From Planctomycetota bacterium (GTDB lineage Bacteria; Planctomycetota; PLA2): a stretch of DNA of 64,000 bases. Both the position numbers and the translations under genes were made by a program. The DNA lies in NCBI GenBank assembly GCA_021776735.1, contig JAJFFH010000024.1, forward strand, positions 23,744-87,743, read 5' to 3'. A model generated the notes under the pieces. It had not been told where the DNA came from, made no database searches, and saw only the letters and a list, made by a program, of their open reading frames with translations. Positions 47,385 through 55,846 of this stretch are shown one piece after another (the first letter of the stretch is position 1; every line of letters begins with the position of its first letter).

Positions 47385-48458
47385 GTGGAGCTGAAGAGCT
47401 ACGAGTTTCGGCGGGAACGGCAGCGAAAGTGGGCGGAGCTGGAGGCGCTCATCAGCCGGGTCGACAAGTCGGGTCTGTCTTCGCTGACGGCAAAGCAGCT
47501 CCACGACCTGCCGGTGCTGCATCACGCGGTGTTGTCGTCGCTCAGCGTGGCGCGCTCGATCTCGCTCGATCGCAACCTGCTCGACTATCTCGAGGGGCTC
47601 GCGGCGCGGTCGTACTTTTGCCTGTACGGTTCGCGTGAGCCGATCCGCAGCGTGTTTGGCGCGTTTGTTCTGCACCGTTTCCCCGCGGCGGTGCGCGCGC
47701 TCGCCGGGCCGGTGCTCGTGTCCGCGCTCGTAACGGCGCTCGGCTTCGCGACGGCGTTCGCGATGACCGCGGCCGATCCGGAGTGGTACTACTCGTTCGT
47801 GTCGCCCGAGATGGCCAGCGGGCGCGATCCCGCGGCGTCCACGTCCGAGCTGCGAGCCGTCCTGTACGCCGGCACCCACGGCGCCAACTCGGCGGGGCTC
47901 TCGCGGTTCGCCGCGTTCTTGTTCACGCACAACGCGCGGGTCGGCATGATGGCGTTCGCCTTCGGATTCGCGGCCGGCCTGCCGACGTTGTGGCTGCTGT
48001 TCACCAACGGCCTCGTGCTCGGCGGATTCGCGGCGCTCTACCACTCGCGCGGATTGTCGGTCGATCTGTGGGGCTGGCTGCTGCCCCACGGCGTCACGGA
48101 ACTGCTCGCCGTCGTCTTGTGCGGCGGCGCCGGCCTCGCGATCGGCGGCGCCGTGGTGTTCGCCGAGCGCGACTCCCGCTTGCGTGCGCTTGCCCGCGTC
48201 GGCCGCACGGCAGGCGTCGTCGTGTTCGGCACCATCGCCATGTTTTTCGTCGCGGGCCTGATCGAAGGCATCTTCCGTCAACGGGTCACGGACATAACGG
48301 TCCGCTACGTCGTCGTGCTCGCGACGGCCGCATTTTGGTTCGTCTATCTGCGCTACGCCGGACGCCGGAGTGAGCCCCGCGTGCAACAAGCTCTCGAACG
48401 CGCGATCAAGGCCGCCCCGACGGGGGGCCACGCCACGCGAGAGGCAACCCGCCCGTGA
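47385..48458 (+). CDS. stage II sporulation M (SpoIIM)-like membrane protein
   Basis: 357 residues from GTG 47385. A soluble helical N-terminus (VELKSYEFRRERQRKWAELE) then six or so membrane helices with the family pattern THNARVGMMAFAFGFAAGLPTLWLLFTNG and HGVTELLAVVLCGGAGLAIG. In non-sporulating bacteria this family belongs to the MoxR-DUF58-RDD cluster. Its stop overlaps the start of the RDD gene (GTGA). Role unknown; not evidence for sporulation. Confidence 0.8.
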   Translation: MELKSYEFRRERQRKWAELEALISRVDKSGLSSLTAKQLHDLPVLHHAVLSSLSVARSISLDRNLLDYLEGLAARSYFCLYGSREPIRSVFGAFVLHRFPAAVRALAGPVLVSALVTALGFATAFAMTAADPEWYYSFVSPEMASGRDPAASTSELRAVLYAGTHGANSAGLSRFAAFLFTHNARVGMMAFAFGFAAGLPTLWLLFTNGLVLGGFAALYHSRGLSVDLWGWLLPHGVTELLAVVLCGGAGLAIGGAVVFAERDSRLRALARVGRTAGVVVFGTIAMFFVAGLIEGIFRQRVTDITVRYVVVLATAAFWFVYLRYAGRRSEPRVQQALERAIKAAPTGGHATREATRP

Positions 48459-49384
48459 GCGCCCGGCGACGCTGGCGACCCGGCAGCACCCCCGTCAACG
48501 CGCGTATTCGCGAGGTGACCACACCCGAGGGCATTCCCCTGCCGATGGTACTCGCCACGGTCGGCCAGCGCTTCGAGGCGCTGTTTTTCGACCTGCTGCT
48601 CCAGTTCCTCGCCCTTCTCGCCCTCAGCCTGGTGATGGGTCTCCTCGGCATCGGCGCGTGGATCGACGACCCCGAGTCGTCGATCTGGGCGGGCACGTTC
48701 TTCATGCTCGTCATGTTCTTCATGCGAACGTTCTACTTTGCGTGGTTCGAGGTTCGCTGGCAAGGTCGCACCCCGGGCAAGCGACGCGCGGGACTCCGCG
48801 TCATGGACGCCGCCGCGGGCCCGCTCAAGACCGAGGCGCTGCTCGTGCGCAACCTGATGCGCGAGCTCGAACTCTGGCTTCCTCTCCAACTCGCGTTCAA
48901 CCCCGGTGGCCTGCTCCCGAACGCGCCCGCCGGCATCGCCCTCGGCGCGGCCGCATGGGTCTTGTTGTTCGCGTTCCTCCCGCTGCTCAACAAGAACCGC
49001 CTGCGCGCGGGTGACATGGTCGCGGGCACGATCGTGGTCCTCGCCCCGAAGCGGACCCTGCTGCACGACATCGGCGGCCAGGAGTTCAGCCGCCAGCAGC
49101 GCAGCGAGAAGGTGACCCCGGACTTCGACTTCACCGACAAGCAGCTCGACGCCTACGGCATCTACGAGCTCCAGGTACTGGAAGACCTCCTGCGTCGCAC
49201 GGACCCACTCAAGAAAGACGCGATGAAAGCGGTCGCCAGAAAGATCCGCCGCAAGATCAAGTGGAAGGGAAGACCCCCCGACGACAACCGCTTCTTGCGC
49301 GCCTACTACGCCGCCCTGAGAGCCCGCCTGGAAAAGAAACTGGTCCACGGCAAGCGCAAGGAAGACAAGCACAGCCGGGAATAA
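48455..49384 (+). CDS. RDD-family membrane protein
   Basis: 309 residues. The RDD domain is visible at residues ~20-190: VGQRFEALFFDLLLQFLAL (RxxAxxxD), FFMRTFYFAWFEVRWQGRTPGKRRAGLRVM, and a final membrane helix (GAAAWVLLFAFLPLLN). The last ~110 residues are cytosolic and basic. Last gene of the MoxR block. Confidence 0.82.
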   Translation: MSARRRWRPGSTPVNARIREVTTPEGIPLPMVLATVGQRFEALFFDLLLQFLALLALSLVMGLLGIGAWIDDPESSIWAGTFFMLVMFFMRTFYFAWFEVRWQGRTPGKRRAGLRVMDAAAGPLKTEALLVRNLMRELELWLPLQLAFNPGGLLPNAPAGIALGAAAWVLLFAFLPLLNKNRLRAGDMVAGTIVVLAPKRTLLHDIGGQEFSRQQRSEKVTPDFDFTDKQLDAYGIYELQVLEDLLRRTDPLKKDAMKAVARKIRRKIKWKGRPPDDNRFLRAYYAALRARLEKKLVHGKRKEDKHSRE

Positions 49385-49681
49385 GCAGACCCCACAGCAA
49401 ACGGACGGCGATGTTCGCACGGTGACGCTCAGGCCACGCGATAGAACCATTGCCCCTAAGCCGTCCGGCACCGAGGCCATCTCACGAGCCCGTACCGGAC
49501 TCCATGGACAACGTAACGCCAAAGCCCACGCGGACACACCCCTGTCCCATGCGCGACGGCAGGCCGCAGGCCGATCAGCGCGCCACAGACATCGCCGTCC
49601 GTTTGCTCTCTTCCGATTCCAGCCATTTCGACGCCGTTCGCATCTCTCGCGGCGCAGCGGAGGTCGTCGTACCTTGGTGGC
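49385..49681. other. spacer bracketed by two opposed motif copies
   Basis: GGACGGCGAT at 49403-49412 (AGCAAAC before it) and its complement at 49591-49600 (GTTTGCTC after it), inward facing and 178 bp apart. The DNA between shows no gene I can support. Confidence 0.6.
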
Positions 49682-50425
49682 ATGGCTGACGACGGAGCGA
49701 ACGCGCGGTTGGACCTGTCGATGATGGTGCGCACCGAGGCGGAGTACCACGCCCTGGCGCGGCGCGTTTTCTCCGAGGCGCAATCGGTGTTGCGCGGGCT
49801 GACCGGGAAGCGGGACCGGGAGATCTGGTGTGCGCCGATGGCGCCGGACGGATTCGGCTTCACCGCGCACGCCGAGGAGGGCCGGGTGTCGATCGCGTAT
49901 CAGAACCCGTTTACGATCGAGCCCCACGCGCGCGCGGTCAACTTCCGCGTGATGCGCCTCGGCGCGACTGAGGACAACGATACGTTCTTGCGGCACGCGC
50001 AGATGATGCTGCTCTGGTATCTGCCGCACGAGCTTGTGCACGCGTTCGATGACGGCGCCGGCACCGGGAAGGACCCGTCGGGCTGGCGCGCGGAGTACGT
50101 GGCCAGCACGATTCAGCCGCATGTGACGGCGCGCGTGCTGGAGCGGTTGGACGACTTGCCCTACAGCACCGAAAGCATGGCGCAGGTCTACGATCGCTAC
50201 GTTGCCGTTCACGCGCCGCATCTTGCGGACCAGCAGCGCGCCCGCGTCGACGCGTTCGCCGATTCGGCGGGCGAGGGCGACGCCCCGTTCGACAAGGATG
50301 CGTTCGAAGTGTTCCGGACCGATACCGCGGCCTACGTCTACTTCGGCGCGCGCCTCAACCAGTGCTCGTTGCGCCGGGAAACGACGCTTGCGGAACTCGT
50401 GGCGCAGTATCTGTCTGGTCCGTGA
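49682..50425 (+). CDS. unknown protein with HExxH-type motif
   Basis: 247 residues with LPHELVHAFDD near residue 120, an HExxH zinc-protease motif, and E138 in WRAEYVAST eighteen residues after the first His, a plausible third ligand. No signal peptide, so it would act in the cytosol. The rest is helical, with no named family that I can recognise. A metallopeptidase is likely but not certain. It is convergent with the next gene. Confidence 0.55.
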   Translation: MADDGANARLDLSMMVRTEAEYHALARRVFSEAQSVLRGLTGKRDREIWCAPMAPDGFGFTAHAEEGRVSIAYQNPFTIEPHARAVNFRVMRLGATEDNDTFLRHAQMMLLWYLPHELVHAFDDGAGTGKDPSGWRAEYVASTIQPHVTARVLERLDDLPYSTESMAQVYDRYVAVHAPHLADQQRARVDAFADSAGEGDAPFDKDAFEVFRTDTAAYVYFGARLNQCSLRRETTLAELVAQYLSGP

Positions 50426-50437
50426 CTCCGCACGGCG

Positions 50438-51271
50438 TTACGAGGCCACGTTTTTCCTGATCTCGCGGTATCGCTTCGTCGCCGCCGTGCTGGGCTCTAC
50501 CTTCCGGCAGAAGTCGAGCTTCGCCAGTCGGCGGTTCGGGTTTTCCACGACAATTTTGCCGTCCAGAAGCCTGTCCTCAAGCGCGCGCAACGCCTGCCGA
50601 AAGCGCGGATCCTTGCGGGCAGCGGCGTAGTGCGACAGCACGTGGACGTAGTAAAACAGGTTGTAGCGCAGGAACGGATACTCCACCTGCATGAAGAGCG
50701 TGCCGATGCCGAAGTGACACGGACCGAGCGGGCGGCGCGTCTGCCAGTGGGCGAGGAGCGTGCGAACGGCGCCATCGAGACGCTCATCCCGATCGACATG
50801 GCTCGTGAACCGAAACGCGTCGAGGGCCGCGAGCGTGACCCCGGGGTTCGACGCGTCGGTCTCCTTGGACTTGCCCAGCTTGCAGGTGTTGCACCGCCAT
50901 CCGCCGTCTTCATGCAGGACGTCGAAGAGATGCGCGAACGTTGCCTTGAGCCTGCGTTCGCGCGCGTACCCCAGACGACACAGGGCGCGAGCCGCGTTGG
51001 CGGTATGGCACGGATGCATGGTCCCCTTGGGCGCCGCCCGAAAGCGTCCGTCCTCGCGCCATGCCGCAAAGAGGGTATCGGCGATGCCCCTCATCACCGG
51101 GTCGGTCCGCTTCAGGCCGAGCTCGGTCAACAAGAGCGCGCAATCAAAGGTCGAAAACGGGCTGCCCTTACCCCAGCGCCCGTCGGTGGTCGTCCAGAAG
51201 TCGGCACCGTGCTGATGCCGTTTGCCGAGAATGAACGCGACGTCGTCTTCGTACTGCCGGGGAACTGCCAT
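50438..51271 (-). CDS. alpha/alpha-toroid-like protein (terpene cyclase/prenyltransferase fold)
   Basis: 277 residues from the ATG at 51271 (an ATG eleven codons upstream is also possible). Repeated helical units resemble squalene-hopene-cyclase-type or alpha/alpha6 barrels (GRWGKGSPFSTFDCALLL; HPCHTANAARALCRLGY; GWRCNTCKLGKSKE; SNPGVTLAALDAFRF), with Cys and His that could bind a metal. The catalytic DxDD motif is absent. Function unknown. Confidence 0.55.
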   Translation of the reverse strand: MAVPRQYEDDVAFILGKRHQHGADFWTTTDGRWGKGSPFSTFDCALLLTELGLKRTDPVMRGIADTLFAAWREDGRFRAAPKGTMHPCHTANAARALCRLGYARERRLKATFAHLFDVLHEDGGWRCNTCKLGKSKETDASNPGVTLAALDAFRFTSHVDRDERLDGAVRTLLAHWQTRRPLGPCHFGIGTLFMQVEYPFLRYNLFYYVHVLSHYAAARKDPRFRQALRALEDRLLDGKIVVENPNRRLAKLDFCRKVEPSTAATKRYREIRKNVAS

Positions 51272-51493
51272 GAACCTCTCCGAGACCGACCGGGAACACT
51301 CCATCTTACGCGTCCGGGCGGGCGGGCACCGACGGTTCCACGCACCCGTTTGGGACAAGAGCCTGGGCCAAGTCGCTCTATCTAGTCGGGCTCGGCATCG
51401 ATTGCCGGCAAGCCGTCCCACCACCAGGCGCGCACGCCGGCGAGAACGGCGGTCCCGCAGCCAGCGCGGAACGGCGATGTCTCGGACTGCGTC
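51272..51493. other. spacer, no gene seen
   Basis: 222 bp between two minus-strand genes. It holds a variant motif copy (CGGAACGGCGATGTCTC near 51468) in which one base of the core is altered, and nothing else recognisable. Confidence 0.5.
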
Positions 51494-52051
51494 CTACTCG
51501 GACAAGAACGCGTCCAGGCGCGCTTCGACATCCAGGAGCCGCGCCTGTTCGCGGAGGTGCTCGAGATCCAGGGCACGCGTCACCTTCAGGATCTCCTCAA
51601 CATCAAGCTGGTCCTTGCGTCGATGGGCCAGCAACTTCAACGCGATCACGTCTTCCGGCGCCATGACCGTGGTTTCGCGGCCCTCAAGCATCCGGCGGCG
51701 GCGCCGCGGCAGCGCCGCGGCAAAAAAGGCCCCTTGCGCGATGAAGAGGTCCAAGTCCCACAGCGAGCCTTCGGCGAAGCGCGTGACCTTGACCTTCTCC
51801 ATGCCAGCGATCGTGTCGCGAAAGCCGCGACGATGCTCCTCGGGGACATCGAAGCCGGCCGCGTCCAGAGCCTCGAGCAGGAGTGGAAGGGTCTTCTCGT
51901 CCACGGCGACGGCGATATCGACATCGTAGGTGGGACGCGGAATCGCCCATGTGCGGACCGCGAAACCGCCCATGACCATGTACTCGATGCGCAGGCGTTC
52001 AAGAACGGCGACTGCATCGAGCAGCGAACGTTGCACCGGCAGTTCGGTCAC
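51494..52051 (-). CDS. nucleotidyltransferase-fold protein (MNT/AbiEii-like)
   Basis: 185 residues. N-terminal fold with YMVMGGFAVRTWAIPRPTYDVDIAV (the GG...DxDxx pattern of the nucleotidyltransferase superfamily), then MAPEDVIALKLLAHRRKDQLDVEEI, a typical AbiEii-type segment. It follows the small gene 52048-52257 with a 4-bp overlap, so a two-gene module of toxin-antitoxin type is plausible, with no direct evidence of toxicity. Confidence 0.68.
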   Translation of the reverse strand: MTELPVQRSLLDAVAVLERLRIEYMVMGGFAVRTWAIPRPTYDVDIAVAVDEKTLPLLLEALDAAGFDVPEEHRRGFRDTIAGMEKVKVTRFAEGSLWDLDLFIAQGAFFAAALPRRRRRMLEGRETTVMAPEDVIALKLLAHRRKDQLDVEEILKVTRALDLEHLREQARLLDVEARLDAFLSE

Positions 52052-52257
52052 TTCGCCCCCAGCCTCCGCAGACCTTCGAGGATCAGGGCGTCGCTCTTAT
52101 CGCTCTCCTCGCGAATCAGCGCCAGTATTCGCTCGCGCTCCTCCTTCGGCCGGGACTTCAGATCCCGCCACGCGAGTGTCATGAGCTCCTCGACCTCTTT
52201 CCAACGCTCCTCGGGCGTCATGCGCCGATACATCTCAAGCTTGCGTTGGCTGAGCAC
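52048..52257 (-). CDS. small acidic helical partner of the nucleotidyltransferase
   Basis: 69 residues from a GTG at 52257 (VLSQRKLEMYRRMTPEERWK). Strongly helical and charged (EEVEELMTL-like, KEERERILALIREES). The open frame goes on upstream, but those residues run through the repeat region and lack typical protein features. The 4-bp overlap with the next gene suggests an antitoxin-like role. Confidence 0.55.
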   Translation of the reverse strand: MLSQRKLEMYRRMTPEERWKEVEELMTLAWRDLKSRPKEERERILALIREESDKSDALILEGLRRLGAK

Positions 52258-52352
52258 GTCATGATTGTACGCGCCCAAACGACGCCGTCGCGCAGGCCGA
52301 TAAACATCACATGTTCCGGGCCAGGTATGACTAGAGTGGGCTAGAGTCGCTC

Positions 52353-52373
52353 TTGTGCCGGGCTCGGTATGGA
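52353..52373 (+). repeat. 21-nt dispersed repeat, copy 2
   Basis: TTGTGCCGGGCTCGGTATGGA, identical to 3581-3601, about 35 bp before a palindrome (52407-52431). Confidence 0.6.
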
Positions 52374-52406
52374 TCGACAAGCCCACCGGAAACGCCGCCG
52401 CGCTAG

Positions 52407-52431
52407 CGAGAACCCGCGAAGCCGGGTTTCG
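52407..52431. repeat. palindromic repeat P5 (imperfect)
   Basis: GAGAACCCG...CGGGTTTCG, near the stop of the large lipoprotein gene. Follows the same arrangement (21-nt repeat, then palindrome) as at 3581 and 3708. Confidence 0.45.
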
Positions 52432-52460
52432 TCGAGGCCTCCCGCAAGCTCCGATGCGCC

Positions 52461-54434
52461 CTACTTGATCCGGAGCATGTACATCGTGTGCAGATCGCCG
52501 TCATTCGGCGCGCGCAGCGGTTCGGTCAAACCCGCAGCCAGCGGCGGTCGGTCCGCGGCCTTGAACCCGTCGCCCTCCGCGGACGGGGCGGCCGAGCCGG
52601 CGCCGTCGTCGAAGAACGGGGCACCAAAGAACACGACGCCGTCGTAGGTCTGCTCGTCGTACACCACCACGATTTCGTCATCGACGAGCACGGCGTCGTA
52701 CCCGAACCAGGCGATCTCGGTCACCTTGAAGCCAACGGCCGGCACCGCAACGAGCGGCAAGGGCACACCGCCTCTGCCATCCCCACTCCCGTCGCCGGTG
52801 ACGTCTCCGAATTCCGCCTCGGTCAAACGGTGGTCCTGCGGCGCGGTGCTGTCGTAGTCGTCCCAGTGGGTGAGCCACAACTCATTGCCCTTCGTGTACG
52901 CAAGGTAGAGCACATCGACGCGGGTCTGCCCGCCGAGGTCGCGCGCAAACACGGTCGGAAGATGCGCACCCGGCTTGCCGATGTCGCGCGGCGCCGACCA
53001 CGTCGTGCCCGCATCGCGGCTGTCGCGCAGCCGAATGCCGCTGCCCGTCTCATACGCATAAAGAATGCGCAGCGATGTACCCTGGCCGATCAGCGCAACA
53101 CTCGGATCGCGACCGACGACCTCGTTCTCTTCGACGATCGAGTCCCGGAACGCACCGCCGAACAGCCGCACGGTGCAGCCATAGCGCGTCGTCGTCCGCC
53201 AACTGCGGTCCGGCAGCGACTCGAACGACGTGTAGCCGTATCCGACGACGAGGTCGCCACCGTCCGACCACGCCATGCCAACAATCACCGGCGTCGCGTT
53301 GGGACCGGTGCGGTGCAGCGTCGTAGGCGCATCAAAGGTGAAGGCGGTCGGCGAGTTCGTGGCGTCGAACGCGGAGGGACGACCCTCCAAGAGCATCAGC
53401 TCGCCGATGCCGTCACTGCTGGTCTCCCACCACGAAACGGCGAGCGAGTAGTCCGCGGCCATCGCGATCTGGCACAGGCGTCCGGTGCCGCCGGCGTCCG
53501 GCAGCGAAAACTCCTGCCCAAACGTCGCGCCGCGGTCGAACGACAAACGCACGACGAGTCCATCGGGCGTCAGCTGTACGACGGCGAGGACATTGAAGAG
53601 CGCGGCGATTTCGTGGTCGCGCCAGTTGCCGCTGTCGGTACCGACGTCCTCGGTCGCTCCGCCGGTGACCGCGCCCGTGGTGTGGTCCACCTGAACCCGC
53701 AGCTCGACGCGGCCCGGCGCATGCGGATTCGCATGGTCGCCGTCGTAGACCACGATGCTGGTCCGGTCGCCCGAAACAGCAGCCGTCGGCAGGCCGAACA
53801 GCCACGAGTCGCTCGAGTAAATCGCCGTCCGTTCCTGTATGCCCTCGTACTCCGCCGCCACGTCCTGGTTCGGGTTGATGGCCGACGTCGCGCCGACGGA
53901 AACACGCACGAGTGCCGTGCACACGCCCTCGCCGGTGCCGGTTTGAATCGCGAGAACCTGATCGCGCTGGATGGCGCCGCGCACCGTGACGCGGGCGAAC
54001 CCGTCGCCACGCGCGTCGATCCAGGTGCCGCGCGTCGTGGTGCCGGTCGCGGACGGCACCACGCCGGCGCCCGCCAGCGTCTCGACGCCGCCGATCGGCA
54101 CAACGCCACCGTCCGCCGCGTGCGCCACCGAAACGCGAACCGGGCCGGTGCTCCCGGCCTCGCGCGTCAGCACGTCGAAGGAAAACGCGACGCCCGCCGG
54201 TGTCGTCAGTTCGTACGCCAACTCGATGTCTTTGGCCGTAACGCCAAGCCGCGCCAGATTCACAAGCGCGCTCAACAAGTCCTCGTCCGCGGGATCAATC
54301 TGAATGAGCCCCGCCGAAAGCAGCAGCGGTACAGCCGCCAGCACGGCTCCTTCGTCGCCCCCGGGCCCCCCACCACTGCAAGCAGGCACGAACAAAAGAC
54401 CAAAAACTAAAAGCAGGCTCAGAACGACGCGCAC
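52461..54434 (-). CDS. large secreted lipoprotein, sialidase/BNR-like propeller
   Basis: 657 residues. Lipoprotein signal ending VPAC near residue 19. The N-terminal ~200 residues may be a beta-rich domain. The middle and C-terminal part has BNR/exo-sialidase features: SWWETSSDGIGEL, GATFGQEFSLPDAG, RDSRDAGTTWSAPRDIG and VLYLAYTKGNELWLTHWD. No active-site set is clear. It is probably surface or periplasmic. The motif copy at 53821-53830 is read RTAIYS. Confidence 0.6.
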   Translation of the reverse strand: MRVVLSLLLVFGLLFVPACSGGGPGGDEGAVLAAVPLLLSAGLIQIDPADEDLLSALVNLARLGVTAKDIELAYELTTPAGVAFSFDVLTREAGSTGPVRVSVAHAADGGVVPIGGVETLAGAGVVPSATGTTTRGTWIDARGDGFARVTVRGAIQRDQVLAIQTGTGEGVCTALVRVSVGATSAINPNQDVAAEYEGIQERTAIYSSDSWLFGLPTAAVSGDRTSIVVYDGDHANPHAPGRVELRVQVDHTTGAVTGGATEDVGTDSGNWRDHEIAALFNVLAVVQLTPDGLVVRLSFDRGATFGQEFSLPDAGGTGRLCQIAMAADYSLAVSWWETSSDGIGELMLLEGRPSAFDATNSPTAFTFDAPTTLHRTGPNATPVIVGMAWSDGGDLVVGYGYTSFESLPDRSWRTTTRYGCTVRLFGGAFRDSIVEENEVVGRDPSVALIGQGTSLRILYAYETGSGIRLRDSRDAGTTWSAPRDIGKPGAHLPTVFARDLGGQTRVDVLYLAYTKGNELWLTHWDDYDSTAPQDHRLTEAEFGDVTGDGSGDGRGGVPLPLVAVPAVGFKVTEIAWFGYDAVLVDDEIVVVYDEQTYDGVVFFGAPFFDDGAGSAAPSAEGDGFKAADRPPLAAGLTEPLRAPNDGDLHTMYMLRIK

Positions 54435-54494
54435 GGTGGCACCTCCAACCGTAGTCTAGCCCGCGCAGCGCCCTCCCCGGACCCCTCCTACTAA

Positions 54495-54520
54495 CGAAAA
54501 TCCGCTCATGCGGATTTTCG
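54495..54520. terminator. palindromic repeat P6 between same-strand genes
   Basis: Perfect 11-bp stem CGAAAATCCGC-TCAT-GCGGATTTTCG, flanked by CTAA and CAGC, just beyond the SpoIIE-type gene stop (minus strand) and upstream of the lipoprotein gene. Confidence 0.6.
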
Positions 54521-54526
54521 CAGCGG

Positions 54527-55813
54527 TCAAGACCGCCGGACAGCCAACATAGTGATGTCGTCGTCGTTCGCCCCGCCGCGGGTGTAGTCGCGCAGCGCGG
54601 CGCGCATGTCGCCGAGCGTGTCCCGCGCCGATACGCCCGCGATACGCTTGAGTTCGGTTTCGAGACGCTCCTCGCCGTAGAGGTCGCCGGCGGGATTGCG
54701 CGCCTCGGTGACGCCGTCGGTGTAGACGAACAGCAAGTCGCCGGGCTCAAGCGTAAGCGGGGCGCCCGCCTTGTAGCCCGCGTCCATGAGGATGCCGAGA
54801 ATGCGGCCCGTTGCGGCGAGTTCCTCAAGCGAGCCGTCCGCGCGCACGATGTACGGCGGGTTGTGGCCCGCGTTGACCCACTCGACCGCACCGGTCTTGG
54901 TATCGACGATGGCGGCGAACATCGACATGAACTTGCCGCCCTCCATGTCGGGAACCAAGGAGTCGTTGAGCAGGTTCAACGCGCTGGGCAGGTCGTCCGC
55001 GGTCCGAACGAACGCGCGCAGGTACGCGCGCGCCTCCGCCATCACGAGGGCGGCCTGCAGACCGTGGCCCGACACGTCGCCGAGTACGATGGCGACACGG
55101 TCGCCGGAAAGATCCCCAAGCACGTCGTAGTAGTCGCCGGTCGCGTCCTCGCACAACTCGTTCAAGCCCGCAACGGCGATGCACCCGACGTCGAGGTGGC
55201 GCTCGGCGGGCTGGAGCTGGCGCTGGACCTGTTGCGCCAGCCGCACTTCGCGGTCGAACCGCTCCTTTTCGATCGCGGACTTGTGCAGGTACGTGTTCTC
55301 GATCGCCAGCGACGCGTGAATCGACAGCGAGGCGAGGTACTCCTCGTGCTCCCCGGTGAAGTTGCCTTCCGCGCGATTCAGAAGCTGGAACACGCCAACC
55401 ACGACCCCGTCGCGGTTGCGGATCGGCGCGCACAGGATCTGGCGCGTGCGGTAGCCGGTCTTTTTGTCCCAGCTCTGGTCGAACCGGTCGTCCTCGTACG
55501 CATCGTCGATGCGAATCGTGTCCCCGGTCTTGCCGACGGCGCCCGCGATGCCCTGCCCGAGCGGCAGCCGAATCTCCAGCTTCTCGTCGCCGGACAAGAC
55601 CCGCGACCACAACTCCTCGCGATCCTCGGACACCAGGAACACGGTACCGCGATCGGCCCGCACCCCGGAACGCGCCGCCGTCAGGATCAGGCCGAGCAAC
55701 TCGTCGAGATCGAGCGTGGTGTGCAACGCGTAGCTCGCCTGCACAAGCGCACGCTGGCGCTCAAGCTGGCGTTCCAGCCTGGCGATTTCGTCCCGCAGCG
55801 CGTCGTCGCTCAT
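54527..55813 (-). CDS. GAF-SpoIIE (PP2C-type) Ser/Thr phosphatase
   Basis: 428 residues. A short coiled coil, a GAF domain (~15-170, LLGLILTAARSGVRADRGTVF), then a SpoIIE/PP2C domain (~200-428) with the metal motifs DATGDYYDVL, VLGDVSGHGLQAALVMA, VNAGHNPP and FVYTDGVTEA. Regulators of this type dephosphorylate anti-anti-sigma factors or similar partners in response to the GAF ligand. No membrane segment. Divergent from the FG-GAP gene (33-bp gap). Confidence 0.88.
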   Translation of the reverse strand: MSDDALRDEIARLERQLERQRALVQASYALHTTLDLDELLGLILTAARSGVRADRGTVFLVSEDREELWSRVLSGDEKLEIRLPLGQGIAGAVGKTGDTIRIDDAYEDDRFDQSWDKKTGYRTRQILCAPIRNRDGVVVGVFQLLNRAEGNFTGEHEEYLASLSIHASLAIENTYLHKSAIEKERFDREVRLAQQVQRQLQPAERHLDVGCIAVAGLNELCEDATGDYYDVLGDLSGDRVAIVLGDVSGHGLQAALVMAEARAYLRAFVRTADDLPSALNLLNDSLVPDMEGGKFMSMFAAIVDTKTGAVEWVNAGHNPPYIVRADGSLEELAATGRILGILMDAGYKAGAPLTLEPGDLLFVYTDGVTEARNPAGDLYGEERLETELKRIAGVSARDTLGDMRAALRDYTRGGANDDDITMLAVRRS

Positions 55814-55846
55814 AGCCTCCCGAAGAGAGACGTATTATGGGGATCC

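Noticed and set aside
47385..48458. SpoIIM gene as evidence of sporulation
   Set aside because: The family is common in non-sporulating bacteria inside MoxR-DUF58-RDD clusters, and no other sporulation gene is here.
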